DNA of 64,000 nt from Cantharellus purpuraceus. Its lineage: Eukaryota; Basidiomycota; Agaricomycetes; Cantharellales; Hydnaceae. Each line of letters starts with the position of its first letter. Position 1 is the first letter of the stretch. The stretch lies in the NCBI GenBank assembly GCA_025174535.1, contig JALBUN010000045.1, forward strand, positions 186,001-250,000, written 5' to 3'. Under the pieces are notes generated by a model, which saw nothing but the letters and a program-made list of their open reading frames with translations, was not told the origin of the DNA and searched no databases. Below, in pieces: positions 9,727 through 20,453 of the stretch. Made by a program: the position numbers and the translations under genes.

Positions 9727-10835
9727 TCAGGCTTTGCTCCAAGTCGACCTGGATGGAAACGGATAATGAGATTGAACTGAGATAGGTACTCGGACCATTG
9801 GACTTGTCCGTGAGTGAAAAGCGATCGGGTGGACTTGTCTGTCGTCCAGAGAGATGATGGACAGGATCGCGGCAAGTGCATAGTCAGAGGTGTCGGTCTC
9901 TAATAGGATAGGAACATCTGGAACCCAATGAGTCAGTATCGGAGCAGAAGTAAAGGCCTTCTTCAAGGTCTCAAAGCTTTGTCTACATTCATCAGTGAAA
10001 TTCCATTGGGTACCCTTCCTAGTGAGTTGGGTGAGTGGAACGGTGATATCGGAGTAGCCGTGAATGAAGCGGCAGTAGAAGTTGGCGAACCCTAGGAAGG
10101 ACTGTATGTCCTTGACTTTCTGGGGTTCCGGCCATTCCTGTATAGCTTTGATTTTGTCATCAGACATTGTCAATCCTGCCGGGGAGAGGATATAGCCTAG
10201 GTATTCGACCGAGTCGGAGTGGAATTCGCATTTGTCAGCATGGGCGAAGAGGCCATGCTTTCGGAGACGTCGGAGTACCTCTCGGACATGTGTCCAATGT
10301 TCTTCTTCATTGTCCAAATATACCAGAATGTTGTCTAAGTAAACAAGGATGGTCACATCGAGGAGGTCGGCGAAGGTATCATTCATGAACCTCTGGAAGG
10401 CGGCCGGCGCATTGGTTAGTCCAAAGGGCATGACGCACCACTCGAAAGATCCATATCGTGTGCGGAAGGTCGTTTTCCATTCGTTGCCTTCTCGGATGCA
10501 GACTAGATGGTAGGCATGTCGGAGATCTATTTTGGAATAGATCTTAGCCTTTCGAGGACTCTCGAGTAGGTCCACAGTGCAGGGTATTGGGTATTGGTCT
10601 TTCTTGGTGTATGTATGGAGTTTATGTAAATCAGAAAAAAAGGAATTGAGGAAACAGTGAGTAGAACCGGAGTCAATTAATGCTTGAATAGTGGTGTCGG
10701 GAATGGAGTCGGAGTGGACGAGGAGGGTAAGGGAGTCAGAGTGGGAAAGAGCGGATGCGTTCAGGCGGACCTCGTTTGTCGTACGGGGAGTACCAACGCA
10801 GCCCTCAGCCCATATGGAGGCTATAGGACTGCTTA
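9727..10835 (-). pseudogene. Protease-reverse transcriptase fusion of the Gypsy element
   Basis: The frame is open from the gag stop (10835) to 9727. An aspartic protease active site IQALIDSGSTHCF lies near 10690. Only about 15 residues later the RT begins (TKKDQYPIP, then IYSKIDLRHAYHLV and FGLTNAPAAFQRFMND). The usual several hundred bases between the two are absent, so this is an internal deletion that kept the frame. The catalytic box reads YLDN instead of YLDD: GAC-GAC became GAC-AAC, a CpG to CpA change that removes a metal-binding aspartate. RNase H starts (ILLETDTSDYALAAIL) and is then deleted and frameshifted into the 9881-9435 frame (WSEYLSQFNLIIRFHPGRLG). Confidence 0.88.
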
Positions 10836-11978
10836 CTATTTTTTTTGGTCCGTCGCTTTTGCGTCAGACTTGTCCGTCATGGCATTGGCGGCGTGGCCCT
10901 TTGCCTTTGCTGCGGACGAGGTTGCCTTGTTGCAATCCTTGGCTTGGTGACCAGGCTTTCCGCAGAACAGACAGAGGTTGTTGTCCATGCGGCGCTGGTG
11001 TTCCTGCTGGGTAAGTTTCCCGTCCTTTCCCAGCTTGGTGGAGAGGTCTGGAGTACTCTTGCAAGCTCCGGAGTTATTGCTGGTGCCGGAGTTGTTCTGA
11101 TCGGAACCGGAAGTGGCAGCATTACCAGTGTTTGACTTCTGGCCTGAATTGGCGGTGGCCCGCTTATTGGACCCCTTGTTGGACTTTGGGGTCTTGTCCA
11201 ATGATTTGTCTGATTTGTTGTTGGCCAAATTTTCGTGGGAGACCTCAGATTGACGTTCCCAATAACAGGCGTCAATGGATTGGGCGAGCTTGCGGAGGGT
11301 AGCCAAAGTATCTGGCTTACCAACGCGTGATATCTCGTCCTTGATGCGGGATGGGAGTCCGATGTAAAATTGGCGTTGGAGTGCGGCGTCGCCCCATTGG
11401 ACTTTCGGAGCTAGCTGCTGGAAACTCACAATGTATTTTGCAATTTTGTGATTTTCCTTCATCCGAAGTCGATCAAGTTCATTCTCGGCATCAGCCTTGG
11501 GGTTGTACGGACTGAAATTGGTCCGAAGTTCGGAGATGAAGTCGGAGTAGTCCTCTGACCATATCGGGTCATCAGAGTCGTCCATGAGTGCTGGCTTGAA
11601 GTAGTCCAGTGCGGTGCCCTTGAGATAGGACATGGCGAAGGTCACCTTCGCCCGGTCAGATGTGAATGCGTTGGGGCAGTCACGGAAATTCAACCGGCAT
11701 TGCACCAAGAACGGCTGGAGTTTGCGCAGATCAGAGCCATCAAATGGGTCGGGTTCTCAGACCTTGGTCCAGGACTTAGGGGCTTGTGGGTTACAGATGC
11801 TGCTAGTGAGCAGGGAGATGGCTTGCGCCAGATTTGGAGAGGGCAGGGTGTCATCTTCTTCATTGATGGCCTCTATGTGGTCCGTCAGTTCTTCGATGAC
11901 CTTGGGAATGGTGTCGATGCTGGGGGCGGGCACCTCAACGGTTCATGCGTGTTCGGAATTGGTGGTGGATTGTGGCAT
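10836..11978 (-). pseudogene. Gag (capsid/nucleocapsid) of the Gypsy element
   Basis: From ATG 11978 the frame reads through a capsid region (YLKGTALDYFKPAL, FYIGLPSRIKDEI) to a CCHC zinc knuckle CLFCGKPGHQAKDC (C-x2-C-x4-H-x4-C) near the C-terminus and stops at 10836, in all 381 codons. Two in-frame TGA codons interrupt the first 80 codons, and both sit where CGA would be expected (after NSEHA and after WTKV). The rest is open. Gag packages the element RNA. With the two stops this copy is non-functional unless read through. Confidence 0.85.
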
Positions 11979-12540
11979 TGGTAGGAGTGAGTATGGCAGT
12001 TTGAATATACTGTTACACACTAGGTCCGATTGGGGGTCGGAGATTGGGTTGGAGGTTGGGTCAGAGGTTGGGTCGGAGTCGGAGTACGTTGTGGGAGTCG
12101 GAATGGACTTGGCTTCAGCTTATGTGCTGCGCCCTCACTAATACCGGTGTCCGAGATTTCAGAGACGGAGTACGACTTAGAGAGTTAGGATCGGACTTAG
12201 GAACTAGGCGTGATTCGATATTCAAACTGGGGAATGAAGTCCCCAGTCAGGCAACTTAAATACATATTTGAAATCTAATAATAATTACTCCGGTGATGGG
12301 TCTCCAAGGCCGACGGCCTTATGTGAGCTTGTCCAAGTCCGACGGGGACAGATGTCCAGGTTCCTATGGTGATGCTGATGCATCAATCGGAACTGGAGAC
12401 AGATGGGTGGAATTGGCGGTGACAATCGGACAGGTAAATGGAGACGTAGCGGTTTCCAAATGGAGTATAGATTTCATGTGCGTGGGGATCTGAGTGGATC
12501 GGACGGGGATCTGGACGTTAATGAATATAGTCATAACAGT

Positions 12541-12999
12541 ACTAGGTGCTAATGCAGTGAGGTTTCTTGTTGCAGTGGTTATGCAAGCAAAGTACTCTGT
12601 GAGTGACTCAGCGTCATCTTTGTGAATGTTGAGCAGTCTCTGCATTGCATGGTATCTGCTATTAGCTGTTTGAGATCAATGTGCACTCTTTAGGTGCCTC
12701 CACATGGCTGTAGGATCATCCATGACATCCTCAATGTGCACATATTGAGTGTGCGTGAGCAATCCAAGTATAAGGCCAGCAGCTTCTTTTCTCTTGAGTA
12801 TCCATCTTGCAGCTTCAGCAGCATCTTTGGGTTTTTAAGCTTCACCTGTGGTGATCCTCCATGCATTCACTGTCATGAGTCTGCCCTGCATGCCAATAGC
12901 CCAAACATTGTAATTTGTGCTAGTGAGTTTGGCGGTCTTAGAGTTCTCAGTATCAATGTCTGTCATTGTAATACGTTCTTTTTCTTGTTCCGGTTAAAT
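12541..12999 (-). pseudogene. N-terminal gag of a Copia element, split by the Gypsy insertion
   Basis: An ATG at about 12964 opens MTDIDTENSKTAKLTSTNY and continues with NVWAIGMQGRLMTVNAWRI, the start of Copia-type gag (UBN2-like family). Further on come VMDDPTAMWRHLKSAH and MQRLLNIHKDDAESLTEYF, and the frame breaks off at ALAPSTV where the Gypsy LTR starts (12538). Two internal stops are present: a TAA after TTGEA, and a TGA after LKSAH that fits CGA to TGA. The remaining gag-pol of this Copia copy is not next to the Gypsy element in this window. Confidence 0.8.
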
Positions 13000-13015
13000 G
13001 CCAGGGCCCATAACC
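13000..13015 (-). promoter_or_regulatory. Copia primer-binding site
   Basis: On the minus strand GGTTATGGGCCCTGGC follows immediately after the LTR end (CTTATCA). A GGTTATGGGCCC-like sequence just inside the 5' LTR is the expected minus-strand primer site of fungal Copia elements, and the gag ATG follows about 36 bp downstream. Confidence 0.65.
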
Positions 13016-13252
13016 TGATAAGATAGGTTTAAAGAATGGGTGAACGGTATTAATAATCTTGGATTTGTGGGAGTAGAAGACAAATGCATAGGAGAGATTA
13101 GACTCGTAATGTATGTGCTCATGGTTAAAGTATCGTACCTTGGATTCGTGGGAGTAGAAGACAAGCCTCTCCCACGAATCCCTTCGTCCACGTATACGGT
13201 CCAGCACCAACTAAGACCAAATACTTAGTCATCTACGCGTCATTCCGCAACA
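13016..13252 (-). mobile_element. Copia 5' LTR (237 bp)
   Basis: The LTR starts TGTTGCGG at 13252 and ends TTATCA at 13016 on the minus strand, with canonical TG...CA ends. Inside are two near-identical 26-bp direct repeats (13057-13082 and 13139-13164). The second forms a perfect 13-bp hairpin, GGATTCGTGGGAG (13142-13154) with its complement at 13169-13181. No 3' LTR of the same sequence is present in the window. The flanking five bases outside are ctacg (13253-13257). Confidence 0.75.
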
Positions 13253-13980
13253 CTACGGTCATCTTAGGAGCGCGCGCAGGTGAATTGAAGTCTCGCGCTC
13301 AGTTGTAAATCCTTGTCGCGTCTTCCTTTATTTTGGACTAGCATGTCATTTTTGGCCAAGCTCATGCACGCCGTGCAGGCATACCCTGCGCTTATCGATC
13401 ATTTTGATTTGCATTGCTTAACACTGTTCTGTCAGCTCATAGCTGCACTGAGGGAGCGTTCAAGTCACTCGATGTACAGGACCTCCAGCAACCTTGCCTC
13501 CTCGCATTCAAACATTTCTAGCAGTCTGCACTTTCTCTTGACGACTCTACAATGACGCTTTTCTGAGTGTTCTCTGAGTTAGGATGGAACACAACCCAAG
13601 AGATTCATGTCTCTGCGCTTCACCTGATCTTTTTGGAGCATGGGATGACTAATAACATTGGTATGTGCTCTCGGTGAGATCGGTGAGATCAGCTACAATC
13701 GATTACCCTGCCTCCAGCTCTCTATGACTTTTATCCACCCACTCGTGTCTGCCTGGGGCGCAGCATAGCATCCACTGTGGTCCTGGATCATCGGCAGAAG
13801 ATCGTGTAGCAGCATGGACTGTAGTTGTGTTGGTTGACCCTGCAACTGGTGCAGGTTGCAAAGTAGCCAGCCGTCTGTAGGACAGGCTGGACATGTCTCT
13901 GAATCATTTACAAGTCAGCGCATTTATATACATATTGTATGTGAATATAGAGGTAGGTGGGATGTGTAGTGGATGTCAAT
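13253..13980. other. Intergenic, one small ORF of doubtful status
   Basis: A plus-strand ATG at 13343 opens 70 codons to 13555 without recognisable motifs. A minus-strand frame at 13894-13703 is similarly uninformative. Here CpG frequency returns to the level of the gene-bearing part, so this is the border between repeat block and gene space. Confidence 0.35.
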
Positions 13981-14080
13981 AGCGTTAGTGGGTGTCTATG
14001 GCGTTAGTGGGTGTCTATGGCGTTAGTGGGTGTCTATGGCGTTAGTGGGTGTCTATGGCGTTAGTAGGTGTCTATGGTGT
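13981..14080. repeat. 19-bp minisatellite, five copies plus partial units
   Basis: The unit GGCGTTAGTGGGTGTCTAT is repeated head to tail from 13981 to 14075. The third and fourth copies are identical to the second, and the first and fifth differ by one base each. Degenerate partial units flank the array. It lies in intergenic sequence downstream of the minus-strand dehydrogenase gene. Confidence 0.92.
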
Positions 14081-14084
14081 TGGT

Positions 14085-14780
14085 CTAAGGTCTCTATAGA
14101 CCTTTAGACCTTACACCATCTCCCAGCGGCGCGAATGCACTGATCAATTTGTCAACTGTCACGGTGGGACACTGGCATGTACTGCAATTTTCAAGGCATC
14201 CAGCTACATATTCCTTGCATAGAGCTAGAATCCCTGGATGCTCAAATCAGATCTCTTGCATGTCTTCGATTCTTCCTTCGTCGATAAATAGGATATTGTT
14301 CAACACGCTTCCTAATCCCATCCAATCAGTAGAACAATCTGAAAGCTTGCCTAGGACGTACATAGTGCGTTAGACACTTTTCCCAGACCGCTTGGTGAAA
14401 GACTCGGTTGATATGCTAATGGACGGTCGACACAGGTCTGGAATGGAAGTTCCACTGCAAGCATTAAAGCTATTAATTCCATAGGGACCTGAAGAGACAG
14501 CGCCAAAATATCCCTTGGGATTAGTTTCGTCAAATCTTTGACCACTATAACACCTTTGCAGCCGCAGTCCGGGGCTAACATCATCCCAATGCGAACAAGT
14601 TTCTAGAACTTCTAGACTGTCTCCCGACTGCTGTGCAATGTCACCCAGTGATTTCACTTTGTCCGGGACAACCCTCTCACAGATCAAAGCTGTGCACGTC
14701 GAAATGTTGAAACCTATGCATGTAGGGAGACCGCACATACATATTAGAATATTGACGCAAGGATTACTCCCTCCGCATGC
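14085..14780. other. Downstream region of the first dehydrogenase, no supported gene
   Basis: A minus-strand ATG frame (14738 to 14370, 122 codons) with eight cysteines lies only about 45 bp past the stop of the dehydrogenase. That leaves no room for a promoter, and no domain is recognised. It is probably 3' untranslated or intergenic sequence. Confidence 0.35.
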
Positions 14781-15905
14781 TCAATAACCCAAACTCTTCC
14801 CAAGGTCAACGAGACTCTGCTCCAGGCCGATCCATCCACCAAGAATATTTGTGGATGCACTAATATCCATCTTTTGCGTATACACTTCATCCCCCTCGAG
14901 GTCCTCTGGAATCTGCGCATTTGGAAAGTTTTTGCGGAATATATCGAATACCTGATTCCACGTGAACGGTTCAGCATTGGCAAAGAATCTTTTTCCCCCC
15001 ATGGAAGGAGTTGTCAGGGCCAGAAGGTGTAGTCTTCCGCAGTCGCGAACGTCGACGAACCACTCTGTTTGGAGAATGAGGATGTCGGTTCACGAACTTG
15101 AGGAGAAGCTGGATGACTCACGGGGTGGGATTATTCTTGACCAGCTCGTGTCGTTTCTTAATCCAGCCGACGCCCATTCTGCTGTTGTGGCCAGTCCGCC
15201 ATGCAGCATCGGCCCTATGTTGGTCCCCGGCAGTATGGATACCAAGTCAAGTGAAGCCTGTCAGCCATATCAATCTAAGCAAGACTCAGTTGAGGTGCTG
15301 CCACAAACCTCCTTCGCAAACTCCCATGCTGCTTTCTCCGCCCTCGTTTTTGCCGCAGAATACGGGAGAAAGAAAGATGCCTTTTTCAGTATGAGGTCGT
15401 TCTCCACGGACAAGTGTTTTTCGACGATCTCTAGGACCTCGTCGTTCCAATCGTCTGGCGTCAATACTTTGTCTTGCTGCATCGGAGCCGTTACCACGGC
15501 GTCCACCGATGACGTCAAGACCACTCTTTTGATGGACGGATATTTCCTCGCAGCACGAAGTACGGAGAGCGTCGCTGCGATTGCCTCAGCTATAATTTCA
15601 TTGTCCTGGAACTTCTCGAGATTGAGTGCTGCATGAACGACACCATCGACGTCTTTAAGTGCCGCCGTCCATTGCTCCTCGGAACCCAAGTCATCTACGA
15701 TGACGAATTCGAGGCGTCGATCGAGTTCGGACTCGGGGATACCTTGATTCACGTAGCCCGCCTTGAGGGATTCGGCGCGAGCCCATGAACGGACTGTCCC
15801 GCGAACGCAATGGCCAGCTTTAAGGGCGCATAGTCCGGTGTGTGAAGCAATGTAGCCACTTATTCCTGTGATGGCGATTAACGAGTTGGGTGGGAGAGCA
15901 GGCAT
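14781..15905 (-). CDS. Extended short-chain dehydrogenase/reductase (NAD(P)-dependent epimerase/dehydratase family), copy 1
   Basis: Three exons (15905-15309, 15257-15122, 15064-14781) encode 338 aa; introns are 51 and 57 nt with GT-AG ends. The N-terminus has the Rossmann dinucleotide motif in LIAITGISGYIASHTG (about residues 9-24). A conserved RVVLTSS carries the Ser region, and the catalytic Tyr-Lys pair is in PYSAAKTRAEKAAWEF. The family includes dihydroflavonol reductases, cinnamoyl-CoA reductases and yeast methylglyoxal reductase Gre2. An NAD(P)H-dependent carbonyl reductase acting in the cytosol is the likely role, with the substrate unknown. The start is the ATG at 15905: the in-frame TTG nine bases upstream is not a likely start. 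A paralogue with the same intron positions lies at 21116-22253. Confidence 0.9.
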
Positions 15906-15949
15906 TGTCGTCAATGGTACGGTGATATTAGAATTCGTTCATGAAGTGA

Positions 15950-15956
15950 ATTTATA
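15950..15956 (-). promoter_or_regulatory. TATA-like box of dehydrogenase copy 1
   Basis: TATAAAT on the minus strand, 45 bp upstream of the ATG at 15905. Position and sequence fit a core promoter with a short leader. There is no experimental support. Confidence 0.45.
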
Positions 15957-17058
15957 CTGATAACCCCTGACAGTCATTTCTCTGGGGATTATAAGAAATA
16001 CCTTGGGTCTCACACATTGAGACTGTATCACCTGGCATGGTGCTATAATCATGATGATTGTCGACATCATCCCTAAAATGAATTTCCCGCTCCAATGTTC
16101 TCACCTTTGTCAGATGCCGCTAAAGTATTACTAATAATAGGAAACTTTACAATACTCAGTATTATGGCACAAGCGCAATGGTCAGTCATCACGTTACAAC
16201 GATTTGAACGCTACAGGGGATTCCATCCAACTCAAAGCAGTGCCGCCGCCATGTTTGGTGGCCATTTTTCTTTGCTCGATTTGAGTAGTTGAACTCTTCG
16301 TAATAACATTTTCCCCTGGAGCAACTGAGAGTGGTGTCACGTGTGGCGATGCCCCTAGAGTGATCCGAAATGTTTATCGGGGGGGGTTTAGCTACATGTA
16401 CATCACAGGAGTCGACGAGCCGCAGTCGGTTCATCACAATACTACGCCTGGGTTCGAGGAAACCAATATATCTAAGACATTATGCATTCCAATCAATAAT
16501 CTTATCACCAGCTCTCATTCTTCTATATCTAGAACACATGTAGCACTGCAAACAAGTGTCTCGAATTCCATTCTCGCATGTCGGTGAGCATGTTTCAAGG
16601 TTCAAATTTCTTTGCCGACAGAACGAATGCTACATACGTATTGTAGTTGATAAAGGTGCTGCTCAATCCCCGTATGTTCACATTTAAAATAGATGTAGGC
16701 TGTGTCGCGGGGAAGACTCGTCATCATGTTGTCTCGGAATCGCCCTATTTGTCGTTAGCACACTCGTTCCGGCCCGGACTATCTTCTTGAGTATATTCAC
16801 GTCAGAGAATCGACTTCCCAATAAGCCACACATGCGCCGACCCGATGGTATAACAGTCATTTTAATCAGTATCGGGATCATACCCTTCTATTCGCATGAT
16901 GACATGGAGTAAATACGAGTCACTCTAAAATGCGTCTGTGGCAAAGGCGGACTGGAAGGAAGTGAGAGTGATGGGAGTACATCCTGCAGGGACAGCAGAC
17001 GCCAGGTTGGCGTACAGAACGTTTGCGCAAGTAATCCATCCCTTTATGATATAACTTG
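15957..17058. other. Intergenic region, nothing supported
   Basis: Only short frames without motifs or splice structure occur. A run of eleven G near 16380 and AT-rich text are the only local features I noticed. Confidence 0.4.
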
Positions 17059-17686
17059 TTAATATGTCGCGTCACAATAATACTCAGTGAGACGCACAGT
17101 CATGACGGCGTCGCTACGGCTCCAAGTCAGGGCCTGGGGAGTACCGGTCCAGGCGAAAACGCCTGCGGAGGGGGGCGAAACGGCACCGTTCCCGAATGAG
17201 ACTTTAAGCATGGTGGCACCCGAGGTTGTGGGTTCGACCGTGGCGTACAGGAAATTGGGAGTGTTGACGGTGTCCACAAGGGACGTCGAAACAATGTTGA
17301 ACTCTCCTGCCGTGTAGGGGGAGCCAACGACAGCGTCAGTGGCAGTCCACGGAACGGCGGCTTGAAGGAATTGGTTGTCCTACACATGCAGACTTAGTAA
17401 ATCTATAACATGTAAGTGCGGAATTGGATATACGGCAGTGCGGATCCTGTGGGATTCAATGTGAGTCGCTATACTTTTCCAACATATGGGGAAGTATCTA
17501 ACCAGTGCTGGCCCCAACCGAGGGATTCCGTGGAGGCAGGCGCTGCGGCCGTTGGGGTGCCCGCGGGCTATGGAATCGACATTAACTGTTAGCCAGCCAA
17601 TGCCTTCACCGATGAATTGAACACACCATGGCTGAAACACCCAAAACGAGTGCGGCGGCGGCAAGAACGATGCTGAAAGCCTTCAT
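17059..17686 (-). CDS. Small secreted protein
   Basis: Four exons (17686-17627, 17567-17503, 17446-17434, 17379-17059) encode 152 aa; the introns are 59, 56 and 54 nt, and exon 3 is only 13 nt. The N-terminus MKAFSIVLAAAALVLGVSA is a clear signal peptide, so the product should enter the secretory pathway. The mature part starts with an Ala/Pro/Thr-rich stretch and continues as a beta-strand-rich, Val/Thr/Ser-rich domain (FLYATVEPTT, MLKVSFGNGAVS) ending in EYYCDATY, with a single cysteine. No GPI signal or enzyme motif is visible. A TATA box lies 85 bp upstream. Small secreted proteins of this size are common in Agaricomycetes, with roles ranging from cell-wall coating to host interaction. 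I cannot assign this one. Confidence 0.72.
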
Positions 17687-17770
17687 CTTTTGATCTTTTA
17701 GTTTGGAGTTGAGTGCAGGAACTTGCTAGAGCTGGGAGCTGCTGATTCTGAGAGGTTTCAACCCGTATGC

Positions 17771-17777
17771 TTTTATA
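17771..17777 (-). promoter_or_regulatory. TATA box of the small secreted protein gene
   Basis: TATAAAA on the minus strand, 85 bp upstream of the start codon at 17686. A canonical TATA box at this distance fits a strongly or conditionally expressed gene. Confidence 0.55.
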
Positions 17778-20412
17778 CCATTGTGTGTCTTCCCTTCTGC
17801 TCTGTTAGCTACGCATAGTAGCCACGCTCATTCCTTGTCACGGTGCACATGGGTGGCTTCATGATAGTTTGTTGCCTTGGAGTTCACTTCGCTTGCACGT
17901 GAACACTTCCAATTTGCTCGCTAAAGCGCCATATCTCGAACGGCGCTCTTGGTGGTTCCGCTACCCCCGATAGACGTCAACGCCACAAAGCATTTCTGTA
18001 AGCATGGCTGGCATTCTGTTGCTGGTGAGCGGTATATTGACGGAGATCTGGCCGGATTAAATGAATCTGACATCGAATGTCCATTTGGGTGAACTACGGA
18101 CTGAATGTCCTGGTCGGACAGAACTTCCAATCCGAATATCGACCGCCGCCAAAAAAAAAACAGTGGATTTCAAGCCATAGATGAATGTTGATAGAAGTTT
18201 TGTTTTCGAACTGTCAGCAGGCTCTACTTACAAGTCACTTGAAGTTGAACCTGGAACAGGTGAGCTGAAATACGAAAGCCGTGATATCACAACAACCAAC
18301 CAAATTTCCTCCATAGGTGTCTTTCGAAGTTCGGCTCCTCGGTAAAGCTATAGAGGATTCTCAACGGAAGTGCATATTTCCGTCTACTACGCAGCGGCAT
18401 GTTGAAGAAGAGTCCGAATCGGACATCGCCGGATCCCATCGCTGGCAGCCGCGGCAAAGCACAATTAGCACTGGTCAGATACTCACCACAATTTTCTCGG
18501 AGAAAACCCGTTGCGGCCAGTAAGTCAAATCTGTTCACTAGATTCTCACCAGAAAACGCTTTAACGGGATGAAGCTTCTGATGTCTCAGAAATGCCATAT
18601 GACACTGTTCAAGACATTAATACTTTGAGCACTCAATCACTCTGCAGCGAGTATTCGAGTTGACATTTCCCTGGCATTTATATATTAATTGTTTCCAAGC
18701 TCAATATGTTGTCGAACTTGTAATATCCCCCTGGTTGATTCCCGGTTCTCAGGGTTGCCGCTGGCACGCCGTCTAACATCAAACTATGAAAGACGCTCGA
18801 TGGGATCACTGGCGGTGGATTCGGACCGCCTCCTACAGCAATTACCTATTCCCCGGGTCATGCAATTTAGAGGTGAACACGGAACTCGCCTCTCTCAGTC
18901 GAGGCAAAGCCGAGGTCACAATTACGATGCCACTTCACGGCGACGGCCATGAAGGGATGTACACCTCGAAGTTACAGCTCAAGTGTGTCTTGGGCATTTT
19001 GAGCGTGGTCATCCAAAGGCATATTGCATTGTACCGTAACAATGACAATCTGAAGAACCATGTAACACATGTATCTGGAACAGAAGGCCAGAACAGGGTT
19101 AAAGATCCGGCGATGGAAAGACTCCCAGGGAACGGAAAGACTCCCAAGGAACGGAACGTGCGTCATCGGCATTAACTGGCTTCTTTGTATTTTACCGGCC
19201 ATCACTTCCACAATGACGAAGGAAAATCGTCGTGGGAGCGTTTCCATCGTACCAAGCAGCCGCACTGCCTGCATAGGCTGCCGATTAAAAAATATGCACG
19301 ATCAATGTCATGGTACTCAAATCAATTGAAACACATCTTGGGCTGCTGGCATGCATGAATTCTCTTGTACCACTTGTGCCTGCCTGTCATGAATAGGTCA
19401 AGATGCATTTCTGCAAGTTAATCCATCCACAACCGGGTCAAAGAACTGTGGCCGAAGATGAATATTTTCGTGAAAGCTGTGCTTCGATAGTATCAATTCT
19501 GAGGTCGCAAACAACTCCAATTCTTCATCCGGACTTTCGTCGGGTCGATGTATCGTGGACGCTCAATGCTCGCACACGTTGATGAACATGCAAGATAATA
19601 GTCTCTAACTTAAGTCAACCGCGCACATACCTGTGCCGCCTCCATAACCCCATGGGGATCCGAGCAAGACACACCATTAACAGTCAATCTCTTTGTTGTA
19701 CAAATGTTTCCCACATGCCCTCATGGACGTTTTTCTCGAGACATTGATGCCAAGAGATGAGCTCGAATTTTTCTCCTTTTGTCGCAAGTCATGGCATATG
19801 AAGTGGGCATAGCGTTGCTGCGACCAGCTAAGCTCAGCACTGGCGAGAAGTTCAGCCTTTGCCTGCCCACCGTCCACTCCATGATATACAGCACCACTGT
19901 AGTTTGCATCAATATAGCGGTTTTACAATGAAGTTAAGTATCACTAATGACCCCATTTTATTTTATTTTCGTTCCAATTAAATTACCTTTCTACTTCAAC
20001 CATATAGTTCATTAAGGCTTCGTTCTACCTTGGTGTTTGGTGAGTACCGTGTTCCCCTGCAATGATGGTAGGATCATCCAACATCCAAGGCGTCTTATAG
20101 GTCTGTGAACGATGATGCAAGAGTACAACCATAGGCAGCTAATGTCACAGACAGCATGTGGTTCATGTATTGCACCTTCGACAGTGAACAGTCCTTGCAC
20201 TTGCAGTGGTTGCCTGAAGGGAAGCCAATACAAAGTGCATATCACTATAACTCAATGCGAACCATGAGGTTCAGGTTAAGACCTAATTACAGTCATGGCT
20301 ACTGTAATATCCGAGGATGCTGTTCGCGAGCAGAAAGTGGAAATGTAGCACTCACAATATAAAGGAAACGTTCATATTACCGTCATGCCTCTCCACATTA
20401 TCGGCGTCGTAT
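17778..20412. other. Intergenic region with weak ORFs only
   Basis: The longest frames are a minus-strand ATG frame of 103 codons (18598-18287) and a plus-strand ATG frame of 129 codons (18786-19175). Neither has a recognisable domain, a signal peptide or convincing continuation across splice sites. Either could be a lineage-specific small gene, but I would not annotate them without transcript data. Confidence 0.35.
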
Positions 20413-20453
20413 TGCTTCGCCACGAGTTCGTACTACGAACGCGTGGCGAAGCA
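20413..20453. repeat. 41-nt near-perfect palindrome
   Basis: TGCTTCGCCACG (20413-20424) pairs with 20442-20453, and GTTCGTA (20426-20432) pairs with 20434-20440 around a single central C at 20433. Only positions 20425 and 20441 (A opposite G) do not pair, so 19 of 20 pairs match. It can form a cruciform or RNA hairpin. It lies in intergenic sequence and has no transposon-like borders that I can see. Confidence 0.9.

Larger units (their letters stand above)
9617..12538 (-). mobile_element. Younger, internally deleted Ty3/Gypsy chromovirus
   Basis: The minus-strand order is 5' LTR (start TGTTATGA at 12538, inner border unresolved, roughly 12150), gag (11978-10836), protease fused directly to reverse transcriptase (about 10835-9840), then a truncated RNase H ending near 9616. 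Integrase, chromodomain and 3' LTR are missing. Two internal deletions are visible: between the protease and the TKKD start of the RT domain, and inside RNase H after FHSRT. CpG content is much higher than in the copy at 3467-6505, so insertion was more recent. The right end lies inside a Copia gag; the neighbouring bases gtact (12539-12543) are one candidate target duplication. Confidence 0.85.

Noticed and set aside
14370..14738. Cys-containing minus-strand frame after the dehydrogenase
   Set aside because: Only about 45 bp lie between the upstream gene's stop and its ATG, no signal peptide is present and no family is recognised.
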